Shown here piece after piece: positions 16,827 through 23,785 of a stretch of 64,000 nucleotides of DNA. Numbering within the stretch: the first letter of the stretch is position 1; each line of letters begins with the position of its first letter. A program made the translations under genes and the position numbers. The stretch spans positions 124,001 to 188,000 of the forward strand of contig CAJTIU010000001.1 in NCBI GenBank assembly GCA_910576335.1, in the 5' to 3' direction. The stretch is from Lachnospiraceae bacterium. GTDB lineage: Bacteria > Bacillota > Clostridia > Lachnospirales > Lachnospiraceae. The notes beneath the pieces are model-generated. The model did not search any database, was not told the DNA's origin, and was given only the letters and a program-made list of their open reading frames with translations.

Positions 16827-16965
16827 CCATACTCTCTAAAATTAGTTTGGGATCCTTGTGGTCTGTCGCCGCAATCGCCCCTATTATCCCTTCTGTACTA
16901 TGCACCCATCCCCTTTGCCCTCCGCTCCCTTTATGCGCTAATTTAATAATTTCAGGTCGTTCCAC
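16675..16965 (-). CDS. Methyltransferase recognition-module fragment in its own frame
   Basis: The GTG at 16965 lies seven bases after AAGGAG. The first 45 codons read as another recognition-type module (IIKLAHKGSGGQRGWVHSTE, then ATDHKDPKLILE), like those in the main methyltransferase frame. After about base 16830 the frame turns into the shifted reading of the C-terminal piece and is unlikely to be meaningful. The fragment may be decay of a once continuous protein, or a translated separate module. Confidence 0.45.
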   Translation of the reverse strand: MERPEIIKLAHKGSGGQRGWVHSTEGIIGAIAATDHKDPKLILESMGDQNDRATGNTAIRPIRYCGPRHHKESTRPGGDIPDSKLLWGGEFASESF

Positions 16966-17077
16966 TGCTTCTCTCCTTCTTCTCTATGACAATATGCGGT
17001 CCTTTATAGTCCGTAGATAGAAGCGTCGGGGAAATTCCTATAAAGGTTCCCTTACCGTTCCTCTGTGCGTTGACCAT
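16952..17077 (-). CDS. Short methyltransferase recognition-module fragment
   Basis: After the ten-C tract at 17107 a different frame continues the methyltransferase: ELERAIEDGMVNAQRNGKG, GISPTLLSTDYKGPHIVIEK, ending at 16952. From ATG 17077 (GAGG five bases upstream) it would be 41 residues. With nine C instead of ten, the main frame at 17097-18281 would run straight into it. It is therefore either a phase-variable extension or a decayed part. Confidence 0.45.
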   Translation of the reverse strand: MVNAQRNGKGTFIGISPTLLSTDYKGPHIVIEKKERSSGTT

Positions 17078-17096
17078 GCCGTCCTCTATGGCTCTT

Positions 17097-18281
17097 TCAA
17101 GCTCTTGGGGGGGGGGTACTGCGTTCCTCAATCACTTTCGGGTGGTTTCCATGGTTCTCCGCCCGAAGGGTCGGGGCTACGCTGCTAACCTGCGGATCCT
17201 TTTCTGTAAAGCCCCTATCGTTTACGCAAACTTCCGTAATAGGCGACGGCACTTTCTCAACAAGGAAATTCCCGAAGCCGCCGCCCGCCGCCTTTATGCA
17301 GTGGCTGATTCCGTCCTGTCTGGTTTCCAGACCCCTTGTTCCCCTGGAATGTATGAGGGCGCTGGCGCAGGTGTCACCCGGCGGTACAAGGTCTTTTCCC
17401 TGTTGCTGGATCACTCCGTGCAAGCCCTGGGCTGTCAAGGTAAACATTTCTTCCTCGTCCTCCTTCGCCCTCCTGCCGTTCTGCCGCTTGACTTCCCGGT
17501 CGGGTGTAATGGTAGCGTGTACGTTGCCCATTTTTGCCAACCTCTGCAGCGCCTGGTCTATAATCTTCTGCGCCTTGTCGTCGTCAATGCAGAAACTTTC
17601 CGGCACGTCCTTCTCTAAAACGCTGGATAGCTTCGGGATCCACTCGTGCTGTTCGACCGGGTATCTGTAAGCCCCTTCCATGGTGTCCCGGATGCCGACC
17701 ACTATGTATCGCTCCCGGTTCTGCGGAACACCCCACCACTTGCTGTTGAAAAGCTGGTAATAGCTCTTATAGCCCGCCCTCCCATATTCCGCCGCCAATA
17801 CTGGCAAATAGGGGCCGAGCGCCTTTACGTTCTCAGCAATCAATATCTTCGGTAGCTTGTCTGGCTCCTTCTCGCCTGCCTCCTGCAGAAGCCTCATAAT
17901 TTCAAAAAACATCCCGCTCCTAGTGGCGGCCCTATAGTTTCCTCCGCCGCACTTTGGGCAGGCGTTCTCCCCGGTATAATTCTTATAGCCAACCTCCCAA
18001 ACCTCACCGCAGTCCGTACACTCCAGCTTAATTCCGGCTTGCTTTCCGGCGACGCTTAAGTCCTGGCAAGGGAAGCCAAACGCCCAGGCATCCGCTTTCG
18101 GGATGTCCTCTATGTGAAGCTCCTTTATGTCTGCCTGCTCGACGTGGTCGCCTATGTTCTCCCGGTAGGTCTGTACTGCGAACTTATCAAAGTCCCAGGC
18201 CTTTAAAATCTTAAAGCCTGCCTGCTGCAAGCCCAGCCCCAAACCTCCGCAGCCGCAGAAAAAGTCGTTTACCGTATACAA
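17097..18281 (-). CDS. Cytosine-5 DNA methyltransferase, catalytic part, with multiple recognition modules
   Basis: The 394-residue protein starts at TTG 18281, eight bases after AGGAGG. It holds m5C motif I (FFCGCGGLGLGLQQAGF), motif IV FPCQDLS with the catalytic Cys, a zinc ribbon (CTDCGEVW, CPKCGGG), motif VI (IAENVKAL) and motif VIII (QNRERYIV). Then come repeated recognition-type modules, for example APTLRAENHGNHPKVI. The frame ends at a ten-C tract and lacks motifs IX and X, which lie in other frames at 16449-17077. The phage probably uses it to protect its own DNA. It may be inactive unless the pieces are joined. Confidence 0.85.
   Translation of the reverse strand: MYTVNDFFCGCGGLGLGLQQAGFKILKAWDFDKFAVQTYRENIGDHVEQADIKELHIEDIPKADAWAFGFPCQDLSVAGKQAGIKLECTDCGEVWEVGYKNYTGENACPKCGGGNYRAATRSGMFFEIMRLLQEAGEKEPDKLPKILIAENVKALGPYLPVLAAEYGRAGYKSYYQLFNSKWWGVPQNRERYIVVGIRDTMEGAYRYPVEQHEWIPKLSSVLEKDVPESFCIDDDKAQKIIDQALQRLAKMGNVHATITPDREVKRQNGRRAKEDEEEMFTLTAQGLHGVIQQQGKDLVPPGDTCASALIHSRGTRGLETRQDGISHCIKAAGGGFGNFLVEKVPSPITEVCVNDRGFTEKDPQVSSVAPTLRAENHGNHPKVIEERSTPPPRA
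17107..17116. repeat. Ten-base G/C tract that ends the methyltransferase frame
   Basis: Ten G on the plus strand (ten C in the coding sense) put the reading frame into an early stop. Nine would extend the protein by about 50 residues into the next recognition module. It is a candidate slip site or a sequencing artefact. Confidence 0.7.
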
Positions 18282-18293
18282 AAATCTTTCCTC

Positions 18294-18848
18294 CTATCTG
18301 GAAAGCACGGCCTTTAAAAATTCCTTTATGGCTTCCTGCAGCTCTGCCTCCTTCTGGTGGTCTGAGGCTCCGCCTGCCAGCTCTTTGCTCTCCGCCTCCA
18401 ATATCCGGCTTACTTCGTGAAGGGTAAAGGCTGCCGCCATAGGTCTTTCTTTCTGCCGTGCCTTAATCAAGGAACCGACCAGGCTTCCCATGGTTACGGC
18501 GAAAAGCGGATCCGGGATGTCATGTCCTACAAAAGCCTCATTTGCATCAATGATTTTTGCTTTTCCGCTCAAAAACTCCGCCGCCTTAGATACTGTGAAA
18601 CAAATAGCCGTATTTCCGGTAATTTCCTTCGTGGTTCCGTCGTGTGCTACAATAGTTACTTTCACTTCGCTCGTCATGTCTGTTTCTCCTTTTTGGTTTT
18701 TATTTATATCAAGGCTTAAAGCCTTAATAGCTTCGGTAAGGGCTTCCGTATCGCCCCACCAGATGCTTGCTGGGTCGTCCTTGTCGATCATGCTCTGGCA
18801 ATGGTCCCGCAAGTCCTCCAATCGTTCAATAACAGCCCGCCTGTCCAT
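18294..18848 (-). CDS. Uncharacterised two-part phage protein
   Basis: The 184-residue frame has an N-terminal part of about 55 residues (RAVIERLEDLRDHCQSMIDK, DDPASIWWGDTEALTEAI), which looks like a stand-alone small phage protein, and a second part starting at Met 58. That internal ATG (18677) has AAGGAG eight bases upstream, so the second part (SEVKVTIVAHDGTTKEI, GSLVGSLIKARQKERPMAAA) may also be made alone. The linker is short and polar. This is either a recent fusion or two in-frame genes whose separating stop has been lost. Confidence 0.65.
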   Translation of the reverse strand: MDRRAVIERLEDLRDHCQSMIDKDDPASIWWGDTEALTEAIKALSLDINKNQKGETDMTSEVKVTIVAHDGTTKEITGNTAICFTVSKAAEFLSGKAKIIDANEAFVGHDIPDPLFAVTMGSLVGSLIKARQKERPMAAAFTLHEVSRILEAESKELAGGASDHQKEAELQEAIKEFLKAVLSR

Positions 18849-19411
18849 GTATCAAATACCCCCCCGCAAGATTCCCTCCTTATTGCTGCGGTCGTCGCCG
18901 CCCTTATGGCTTTTCTATCTTTCCAAAATTCCGTAACGGCTACATGATCCTCTCTTGTGATCTCCCGGTGGTCTTTCCCCTCCAAAAGTTTTACAAGGTG
19001 GCTCCGTTGCCGCTCGGTAAGTGCTGGCATAATTTCCTTCAGTAGTTCCTCTACGTTCTGCCGCTCCTGGGCTTCCCGGAGTCTGTCGTGCGGATCCGGA
19101 AGCTGCGCCATGTACTCGTTGCCCTCTGCGTTTAAGTCGTTTAGACTGAAAGCTATGTAAGCATCCCGTACCCGGTCAGCGTGGTATTTCTTTATTTTGG
19201 CATCCCGCATCTTCTGAAAAGCAATCGTTGAAAACTCGTATTTTCCCCGAAGCTCCGGCTTACCGTTATACTCTTTTACCGCCCGAAGGTAAGCTATAGC
19301 CAGAAGGTCGTAGTATTCCGCTTCCGGCAGGTGGTAGTATCGAAGGAAAGCGTATATAAGCGCATGGTGTTCCTCTGCAAATTCGCGCTCTTTCTGGTTA
19401 AGTGCTTCCAT
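18788..19411 (-). CDS. Phage sigma-70-like factor
   Basis: The frame starts at ATG 19411, six bases after AAGGAGG. Residues 10-90 resemble sigma region 2 (HHALIYAFLRYYHLPEAEYY, DLLAIAYLRAVKEYN, FSTIAFQKMRDAKIKKYHAD), and residues about 130-175 a region 4-like end (LLKEIMPALTERQRSHL). It may direct host polymerase to phage promoters. The frame ends 61 bases inside the next gene after a seven-G tract (18859-18865); with eight G it would stop before that gene, so the last 20 residues are doubtful. Confidence 0.7.
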   Translation of the reverse strand: MEALNQKEREFAEEHHALIYAFLRYYHLPEAEYYDLLAIAYLRAVKEYNGKPELRGKYEFSTIAFQKMRDAKIKKYHADRVRDAYIAFSLNDLNAEGNEYMAQLPDPHDRLREAQERQNVEELLKEIMPALTERQRSHLVKLLEGKDHREITREDHVAVTEFWKDRKAIRAATTAAIRRESCGGVFDTWTGGLLLNDWRTCGTIARA

Positions 19412-19775
19412 GTTCCGCCTCCTTCCCCGGCGGCGGAACTATGCCGAAGGTAATAAGCGCCATGTTTGCCGCCCTGGTCTGGTGCTTGAAAAGCGGGAAC
19501 TTGACCGGGTACTTATAAAGCGGCTCCGGGTCCGTTTTCATCCGCTCTGCGTCTACTGCCTGGGCGATCTGGTTCAACCTCTGCCGCTCCGCTTCAATGG
19601 GTCCGGGAAGCCGTACTATTCCGGCCAGCTTGTTTAAAAGCTCAATTTCCGCCGGTCCGTAAAACATCCGCTCCGCCCTGCTCCACTTCATCTTGCTCCA
19701 ACTTTTAATAATCGTGAATTGTGTGTTATCGGCATCTTTTATAAGGATCTGCCCGTCCTTCATTGCCATCTTCAA
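19398..19775 (-). CDS. N-terminal fragment of SNF2 helicase (Q-motif piece)
   Basis: The 125-residue product starts at TTG 19775 (AAGGAGG ten bases upstream). Residues 1-60 (AERMFYGPAEIELLNKLAGI) are the HARP-like head seen at the front of phage SNF2 helicases. Residues 80-115 (YPVKFPLFKHQTRAANMALI) carry the KHQ nucleotide-site motif. The frame stops after GKEAEHG, just where the ATPase part beginning GFGLLFEMGCGKT would follow; that part starts at 16480. The pieces are separated by a sigma-like gene, a two-part protein and the methyltransferase. They may work as two chains. Confidence 0.75.
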   Translation of the reverse strand: MKMAMKDGQILIKDADNTQFTIIKSWSKMKWSRAERMFYGPAEIELLNKLAGIVRLPGPIEAERQRLNQIAQAVDAERMKTDPEPLYKYPVKFPLFKHQTRAANMALITFGIVPPPGKEAEHGST

Positions 19776-20398
19776 GGGTCTTTCGCCTCCTTCTCTGTAT
19801 AAAAAGTATGATTCCCGTGTATGAAAAGCCGTTCAAGGTTCCGGCTGTGCCAGGTGCTTTCCCCGTCCTCTGGTGTACGCTCAAAGTACAGCGCACCCTG
19901 GCTCTCATCCCAGCCCGTTTCCTGTATCAAGTCAAGGGCTGCCCAGCAGTCTATGTCTGGCTCCACCCGGTCGTATCTTCCGTTACTGTAGGAAGTAAAG
20001 GCGTTACGCTGGGAAATGACGCCCTTTACGGTGTCCGGGAATTTTCCGGATCTTGTCCGGTTGTAAATAACCAGAATAACAAGGGCTTTTCCTTCAGTGT
20101 CCTCGCCCTCCGCCTCTGCCATTGCCATCTGCGCCGCCATGTATTCCTCGCTTGCGCTCCACCCCAAATCTCGCCCACTCTGTGGCTCTGTGGTAGGCTC
20201 TGTCGTGGCTTTCGGGCTTGTGGTGGGGATTCCTTCGACCGTGCGTGTAAAAGGCGGCTCTGTGGCTTCCTGGCGGCTCGTGGCGGCGAGTATGGCAAGC
20301 GTAGCGGCGCCAACCGCGAAAAGAATAAGCCCGGCGGCGGAAAGCCTTTTTATCAGCCTGCGCCTCCTTCTCCGCCTCCGCCGTTCTCGTATCGTCAA
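19772..20398 (-). CDS. SleB-like cell-wall hydrolase (Hydrolase_2) with membrane anchor
   Basis: The 208-residue protein has an Arg-rich N-terminus, one membrane segment (AAGLILFAVGAATLAILAAT, about residues 21-40), a Thr/Pro/Glu linker, and a C-terminal SleB/Hydrolase_2 domain: MAMAEAEGEDTEGKALVILV, IYNRTRSGKFPDTVKGVI, then CWAALDLIQ and ALYFERTPEDG. SleB-type enzymes are lytic transglycosylases that cut peptidoglycan. The start is TTG overlapping the upstream stop. It lies in the early/replication chain rather than a lysis cassette, which is odd. Confidence 0.8.
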   Translation of the reverse strand: MTIRERRRRRRRRRLIKRLSAAGLILFAVGAATLAILAATSRQEATEPPFTRTVEGIPTTSPKATTEPTTEPQSGRDLGWSASEEYMAAQMAMAEAEGEDTEGKALVILVIYNRTRSGKFPDTVKGVISQRNAFTSYSNGRYDRVEPDIDCWAALDLIQETGWDESQGALYFERTPEDGESTWHSRNLERLFIHGNHTFYTEKEAKDP

Positions 20399-21876
20399 TC
20401 CTCCGCACCTCCCCGGTCAAGCTGTTCAAGTAAGAGGGCCAGGGCATCTGCAATAATCCTTTGTTTCTGGATTATAGGCGGCGGGCAGTCCTCTTTGCTG
20501 AACGCCTCGCGGTATGCTTTAAGGTCCCGGCGGTACTTGTCCAGAAGTAAATCAACGTCAAGCCGGCCGTATTCCTCCGGATCCGGTTCCGGCTCCTGGG
20601 TGATGGGTTCCTCCTGCCGCTCGTCCCTGGCTTCTGCCGCCTCCTGCGCCGGGTCGTCCTTCGGCTCGTCCTCGACTTCCCGAAAGTCCGCATCTATGAT
20701 GTCCGGGTTCTCCGGCTCTGCTGCGGTCTGCCTCGCCGCTTCCCGCTCTGCTTTCTGCGCTGCCGCCTTTTCCTCCTTGCGCTGCTGCTCTTTCTCCTTA
20801 AGCGCATCCCGGAGCGATTTCTGTGCGGCTGCGTTGCGTTCCGCAAGGTCAGCCAGCCCCTTCTTTTTCTCCTGGACTTCCTTAAGGGCTTTCGCCACCT
20901 CTCCCCAGGTCATTTCCTTGCTTCGCTCGGTCTTTACTCCGCGGGGTGTGCAATTAAAGTAATCTCCGCCGTAGCCGCCGCCGTGGTATGACCTGCCGTG
21001 CTGTTCTTTCAGCCATGCTCCGGTGATCTTGTCCTCTGGCTTAATGCCCAGCCAACCATAAAGGCTTTCTATTTCCTTCTGGGTCATGTCCGGTTTTTTG
21101 CCCTCGGCTTCCTTCTGCCGTTTCTGCAGCTCCGCCTGCTCTTTCTTCCGCTCGTCCTCGTCCCTTTTCTTTGCGACGTCGCAACGGGAAAAGCAAGTTT
21201 TATTTTCGCAATCCTGGCAGCAGGGTGTCGGCTCCTTATCTCCTTCCCGTATCGGTGCAAGTTCCGGGTGCAGGTGCTGGCACTTCTCGCTGAAAAGCCC
21301 GGCTTCAATATCAAGCCTCTTTTCGTCGTCCATTTGAGTGCAAGGAAACGGGTTCCCCAGCGGTGCGTCCCTGCAGTACCGTTCTTCCTGCCGTATGCCG
21401 CAAGGGCGGGCGCAACTAAAACAAGTGTATTTCCCATCGCCGCACCCTTTTGTGGAAAGTAAGGAACCTTCCGGGTATACTGTTTTCGGAAGTCCGAAGA
21501 AAGACTTCGGTTCCTCCTGCTTCTTTTTCATTGCCCTTATTTCCCTTACGGTGGTTTCCTGTGTTACCTTCTCCAGTTCCTCGTCGGGAAGCCCCAGCAT
21601 CTCCTGTAATTTGCTCACGCCCATCCCGATGTACTTCTCCGCCATGTGTTCGCCGCCGTCAATGGAAAAGCGGGCGTTGATTGCCATAAAGCGGCTTGCG
21701 CTGGAAGTGCTTAAGCCGTACTCCCCTTTTGCAAAGTCCCATATACTTTTATAGCCGTCCTCCGTGAAAAGTGCGTTTTCGCTGATCTGCCGAAGGAAGT
21801 AACCGACCATGAAGAAATCCTCGGCGGCATCGTTTAAATGGTTCCTTATGCCGCTTTTTAAGTCCTGGTATTCCAT
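20395..21876 (-). CDS. Large cysteine-rich phage protein, DUF3102-like head
   Basis: The 493-residue protein begins with a helical part (FFMVGYFLRQISENALFTED, GLSTSSASRFMAINARFS) like the DUF3102/ParB-associated region of phage and conjugative-element proteins. A block with about fourteen cysteines follows at residues 145-235 (CFSCARPCGIRQEERYC, CCQDCENKTCFSRCD), which probably binds zinc. The rest is coiled coil and acidic linker, ending with LDVDLLLDKYRRDLKAYREA. A DNA-binding regulator is plausible. Similar genes sit at this place in many Clostridia prophages. Confidence 0.7.
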   Translation of the reverse strand: MEYQDLKSGIRNHLNDAAEDFFMVGYFLRQISENALFTEDGYKSIWDFAKGEYGLSTSSASRFMAINARFSIDGGEHMAEKYIGMGVSKLQEMLGLPDEELEKVTQETTVREIRAMKKKQEEPKSFFGLPKTVYPEGSLLSTKGCGDGKYTCFSCARPCGIRQEERYCRDAPLGNPFPCTQMDDEKRLDIEAGLFSEKCQHLHPELAPIREGDKEPTPCCQDCENKTCFSRCDVAKKRDEDERKKEQAELQKRQKEAEGKKPDMTQKEIESLYGWLGIKPEDKITGAWLKEQHGRSYHGGGYGGDYFNCTPRGVKTERSKEMTWGEVAKALKEVQEKKKGLADLAERNAAAQKSLRDALKEKEQQRKEEKAAAQKAEREAARQTAAEPENPDIIDADFREVEDEPKDDPAQEAAEARDERQEEPITQEPEPDPEEYGRLDVDLLLDKYRRDLKAYREAFSKEDCPPPIIQKQRIIADALALLLEQLDRGGAED

Positions 21877-21910
21877 CTAATCCCTCCTTGTCTATCTGGT
21901 TTCTTTTTCC

Positions 21911-22075
21911 CTATGCCCGGCTTGCTTTCGGTTCTTCTGCCGTCCGGATGGGTCTGGAGCTTATAAGAAACTCCGCAATCAATCTATAAACGGCCTCGGT
22001 TTTTCCGGTCGGCGGTATCGTCCGCCCCTCTATGCTTTTAAGCTCCGTACCGTCTGCTAAAATATGCTTAATCAA
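21911..22075 (-). CDS. Small phage protein (54 residues)
   Basis: A short frame starts at TTG 22075, nine bases after GGAGG, overlapping the upstream stop (AATTGA). The product contains HILADGTELKSIEGRTIPPT and TEAVYRLIAEFLISS. This LADGT...IPPT pattern recurs in small Firmicutes phage proteins of unknown function. Confidence 0.68.
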   Translation of the reverse strand: MIKHILADGTELKSIEGRTIPPTGKTEAVYRLIAEFLISSRPIRTAEEPKASRA

Positions 22076-22533
22076 TTCACCCCGCCTCCCTTAATCCGCT
22101 CCCGCCAGTCTGAATAAATGCAGACGTAACGTCGGGCGGGCTTGTCTGCCTCGTAAACGGGGCAGGTATAATCAACCTTGCCACTGCCGATCTTGGTCGT
22201 CCGGATGGCTTCAAGCCCTGCCAGGTGCTTCCTTACGCAACGGGCGCTTAGTTTCTGTTTGTTGCAATACTCGTTAAAGTCGCTCGCCAGGATCCGGTAC
22301 TCTCCGCTTACTGGCTCTTTCCCGGCGGTGATGCCTGCTATAAATTTCTCTGTATCAATGAGGAAAGCCTGCTTTGTGAGTGCCTTCCACTCTGCCATCT
22401 CGTCTATGCCTCCAATATCAAGCCCGGCCTGTTTGAAGATGTCCCATATAATGGGCATCCGTTCCTCTGGAACTGCTGCAACGATCTTTGCTATCTGGAT
22501 CGCCGTTTTAATATCAATGCTTTCTTTGTCCAT
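22072..22533 (-). CDS. Uncharacterised phage protein
   Basis: The 153-residue product has a helical first part (AIQIAKIVAAVPEERMPIIW) and a C-terminal segment SDFNEYCNKQKLSARCVRKH, resembling the winged-helix tail of phage replication proteins. It begins after the Cro-side small genes. A role in DNA binding is possible. The 78 bases upstream (22534-22612) hold a 41-codon frame that I do not trust. Confidence 0.6.
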   Translation of the reverse strand: MDKESIDIKTAIQIAKIVAAVPEERMPIIWDIFKQAGLDIGGIDEMAEWKALTKQAFLIDTEKFIAGITAGKEPVSGEYRILASDFNEYCNKQKLSARCVRKHLAGLEAIRTTKIGSGKVDYTCPVYEADKPARRYVCIYSDWRERIKGGGVN

Positions 22534-22612
22534 GTGTTACTCCTTTTTTGCTCGTAATGTTTATAGCTGCCGAAGCCGCCCCGCCCGCCAAAGCGTAAGC
22601 CGCCCGGTGTCC

Positions 22613-22801
22613 TCATACTGCTGCCCCTTCCATTTCCCTGGCAATCCGCGCCCCGGTTTCTACGCCGTCAATATAGGCGGTAGCGACTGCCGTAAAAAGC
22701 GGCTGCTTTTCTTCCGGTACTCCCATCAGAACGTCAATAAGGCGCTTTGCGCTGCTGATCTGTTCTTCCGTGTAGCCCTCAACTCTTTTAACTGCTGCCA
22801 T
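22613..22801 (-). CDS. Small early phage protein
   Basis: The 62-residue product lies directly after the Cro-like gene. It is helical (SSAKRLIDVLMGVPEEKQPL, FTAVATAYIDGVETGARI) and similar to short proteins found beside phage Cro genes. Its ATG follows AAGGAGG. No function can be given. Confidence 0.65.
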   Translation of the reverse strand: MAAVKRVEGYTEEQISSAKRLIDVLMGVPEEKQPLFTAVATAYIDGVETGARIAREMEGAAV

Positions 22802-22816
22802 GTCCTTACCTCCTTC

Positions 22817-23026
22817 TTAAGAAATCAATGCTTCAATAGTTACGCCCAACACCCGCGCCAACGGCTCCAAATGTTCCACCCTCAGTAGCCTCCTATTGCT
22901 CAGAATGTCTGTAAGCTGCTGATCCGTCAGTCCTGCCTGCTCTGCTACAAAAGTTTGCTTAAGGCCCTTTGTACGGATAAGGCGTCTAATGTTATCAATG
23001 GTTTTCTGCTGGTTTTTCGCGGCCAT
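22817..23026 (-). CDS. Cro-like XRE-family regulator
   Basis: The 69-residue protein is a single helix-turn-helix domain (FVAEQAGLTDQQLTDILSNR, then RLLRVEHLEPLARVLGVT). It is the first gene of the long minus-strand chain and lies divergent to the repressor, the classical Cro position. It probably binds the TGTGGCTATAA operators between the two promoters. The start is preceded by GGAGG. Confidence 0.88.
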   Translation of the reverse strand: MAAKNQQKTIDNIRRLIRTKGLKQTFVAEQAGLTDQQLTDILSNRRLLRVEHLEPLARVLGVTIEALIS

Positions 23027-23060
23027 CCGTTTCCTCCTTCCTTGACTGTTAAGGGTTTTT

Positions 23061-23108
23061 ATAATTACTTACTTGTCAATGGTTTTTTATTGGCAAGTAA
23101 GTAATTAT
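23061..23108. repeat. 48-base inverted repeat in the early leader
   Basis: ATAATTACTTACTTG and CAAGTAAGTAATTAT form arms of a near-perfect palindrome around a T-rich centre, with four further pairing bases inside. It lies between the early promoter and the Cro gene. It could be an operator for Cro or the repressor, or an RNA hairpin in the early transcript. It is unlike the TGTGGCTATAA boxes. Confidence 0.75.
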
Positions 23109-23138
23109 GTTGTACCCTTCTGTAAGGAGGGTACGTTT

Positions 23139-23202
23139 TGTGGCTATAAAACTATTATATGTGGCTATAAGCCGTTTGTCAACACATTTTTTGTGGCTAT
23201 AA
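23139..23202. promoter_or_regulatory. Three repeated operator boxes TGTGGCTATAA
   Basis: The box occurs in the same orientation at 23139-23149, 23160-23170 and 23192-23202. The second fills the spacer of the early promoter; the others flank its two ends. This layout is expected for repressor/Cro operators of a lysis-lysogeny switch. Binding is inferred. Confidence 0.75.
23154..23182 (-). promoter_or_regulatory. Early (lytic) promoter
   Basis: On the minus strand TTGACA (23182-23177) and TATAAT (23159-23154) are separated by exactly 17 bases, a consensus housekeeping promoter. It drives the Cro-like gene and the chain downstream. It overlaps the second operator box. Confidence 0.85.
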
Positions 23203-23212
23203 AACAATTTTG

Positions 23213-23241
23213 TTGACATACCACAATTTAAGGCTTATACT
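23213..23241 (+). promoter_or_regulatory. Repressor promoter
   Basis: TTGACA at 23213-23218 and TATACT at 23236-23241 have a 17-base spacer. The ATG of the repressor is at 23266 with a G-rich ribosome site. The operator at 23192 lies just upstream. Confidence 0.85.
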
Positions 23242-23265
23242 TGTTTTTGAAAGGGGGTGCTATTT

Positions 23266-23757
23266 ATGAATGTGCGCTTAAAACAAATAAGAAAGGCGCT
23301 CAACCTTACCCAGCAGGAATTTGCCGACCGCCTAAAAATAAAAAGAAATACCGTTGCAACGTATGAAACGGGAAAAAGTAATCCCAGCGACGCTGCGGTA
23401 TCTCTTATTTGTAGGGAGTTTAATGTTCGGGAAGAATGGTTAAGGAGCGGAACCGGGGAAATGTTCAAGGCTGCGCCCAGCTCTGCGCTGGATGCCTTGT
23501 CCGAAGAGTACGGCTTATCTAACGCCGCCTATGTTATGGTTGAAAAGTTCGTAAACCTCAAACCGGAAGCCCAGGAAACAATCTTTAATTATGTTCAGGA
23601 AGTCGCAGCAGCTTTTCAATCTGGGGAAATTTCCCCGATGGCTCCTGCGGCTCCGCCTGCTGACTTTTCAGAATTATCTGTAGATGAAAAAGTCGAACTT
23701 TACCGCCAGGAACTTGAAAAAGAAGAAAAAGCGGCGGAAAAGTCCGAAGTATCTTAG
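23266..23757 (+). CDS. Phage repressor, XRE family
   Basis: The 163-residue protein has an N-terminal helix-turn-helix (LKQIRKALNLTQQEFADRLK, NTVATYETGKSNPSDAAVS, ICREFNVREEWLRSG), then a helical part and a charged tail. No LexA-type Ser/Lys peptidase domain is visible, so induction probably does not use RecA-stimulated self-cleavage. It is divergent from the Cro-like gene and shares the operator region with it. The ATG at 23266 follows GGGGG; the GTG at 23257 is less likely. Confidence 0.88.
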   Translation: MNVRLKQIRKALNLTQQEFADRLKIKRNTVATYETGKSNPSDAAVSLICREFNVREEWLRSGTGEMFKAAPSSALDALSEEYGLSNAAYVMVEKFVNLKPEAQETIFNYVQEVAAAFQSGEISPMAPAAPPADFSELSVDEKVELYRQELEKEEKAAEKSEVS

Positions 23758-23785
23758 TAAAACGTATAGAAAGGGGATTGCTTTT

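Noticed and set aside
19763-20962. 399-codon plus-strand frame
   Set aside because: It is antisense to the SleB-like gene and the cysteine-rich early gene, which have real domains; the product is Ser/Arg-rich shadow sequence.
22534-22616. 41-codon minus-strand frame between two early phage genes
   Set aside because: It overlaps the next gene start by many codons and its product (Gly/Arg-rich) has no recognisable pattern; only the ATGA overlap speaks for it.
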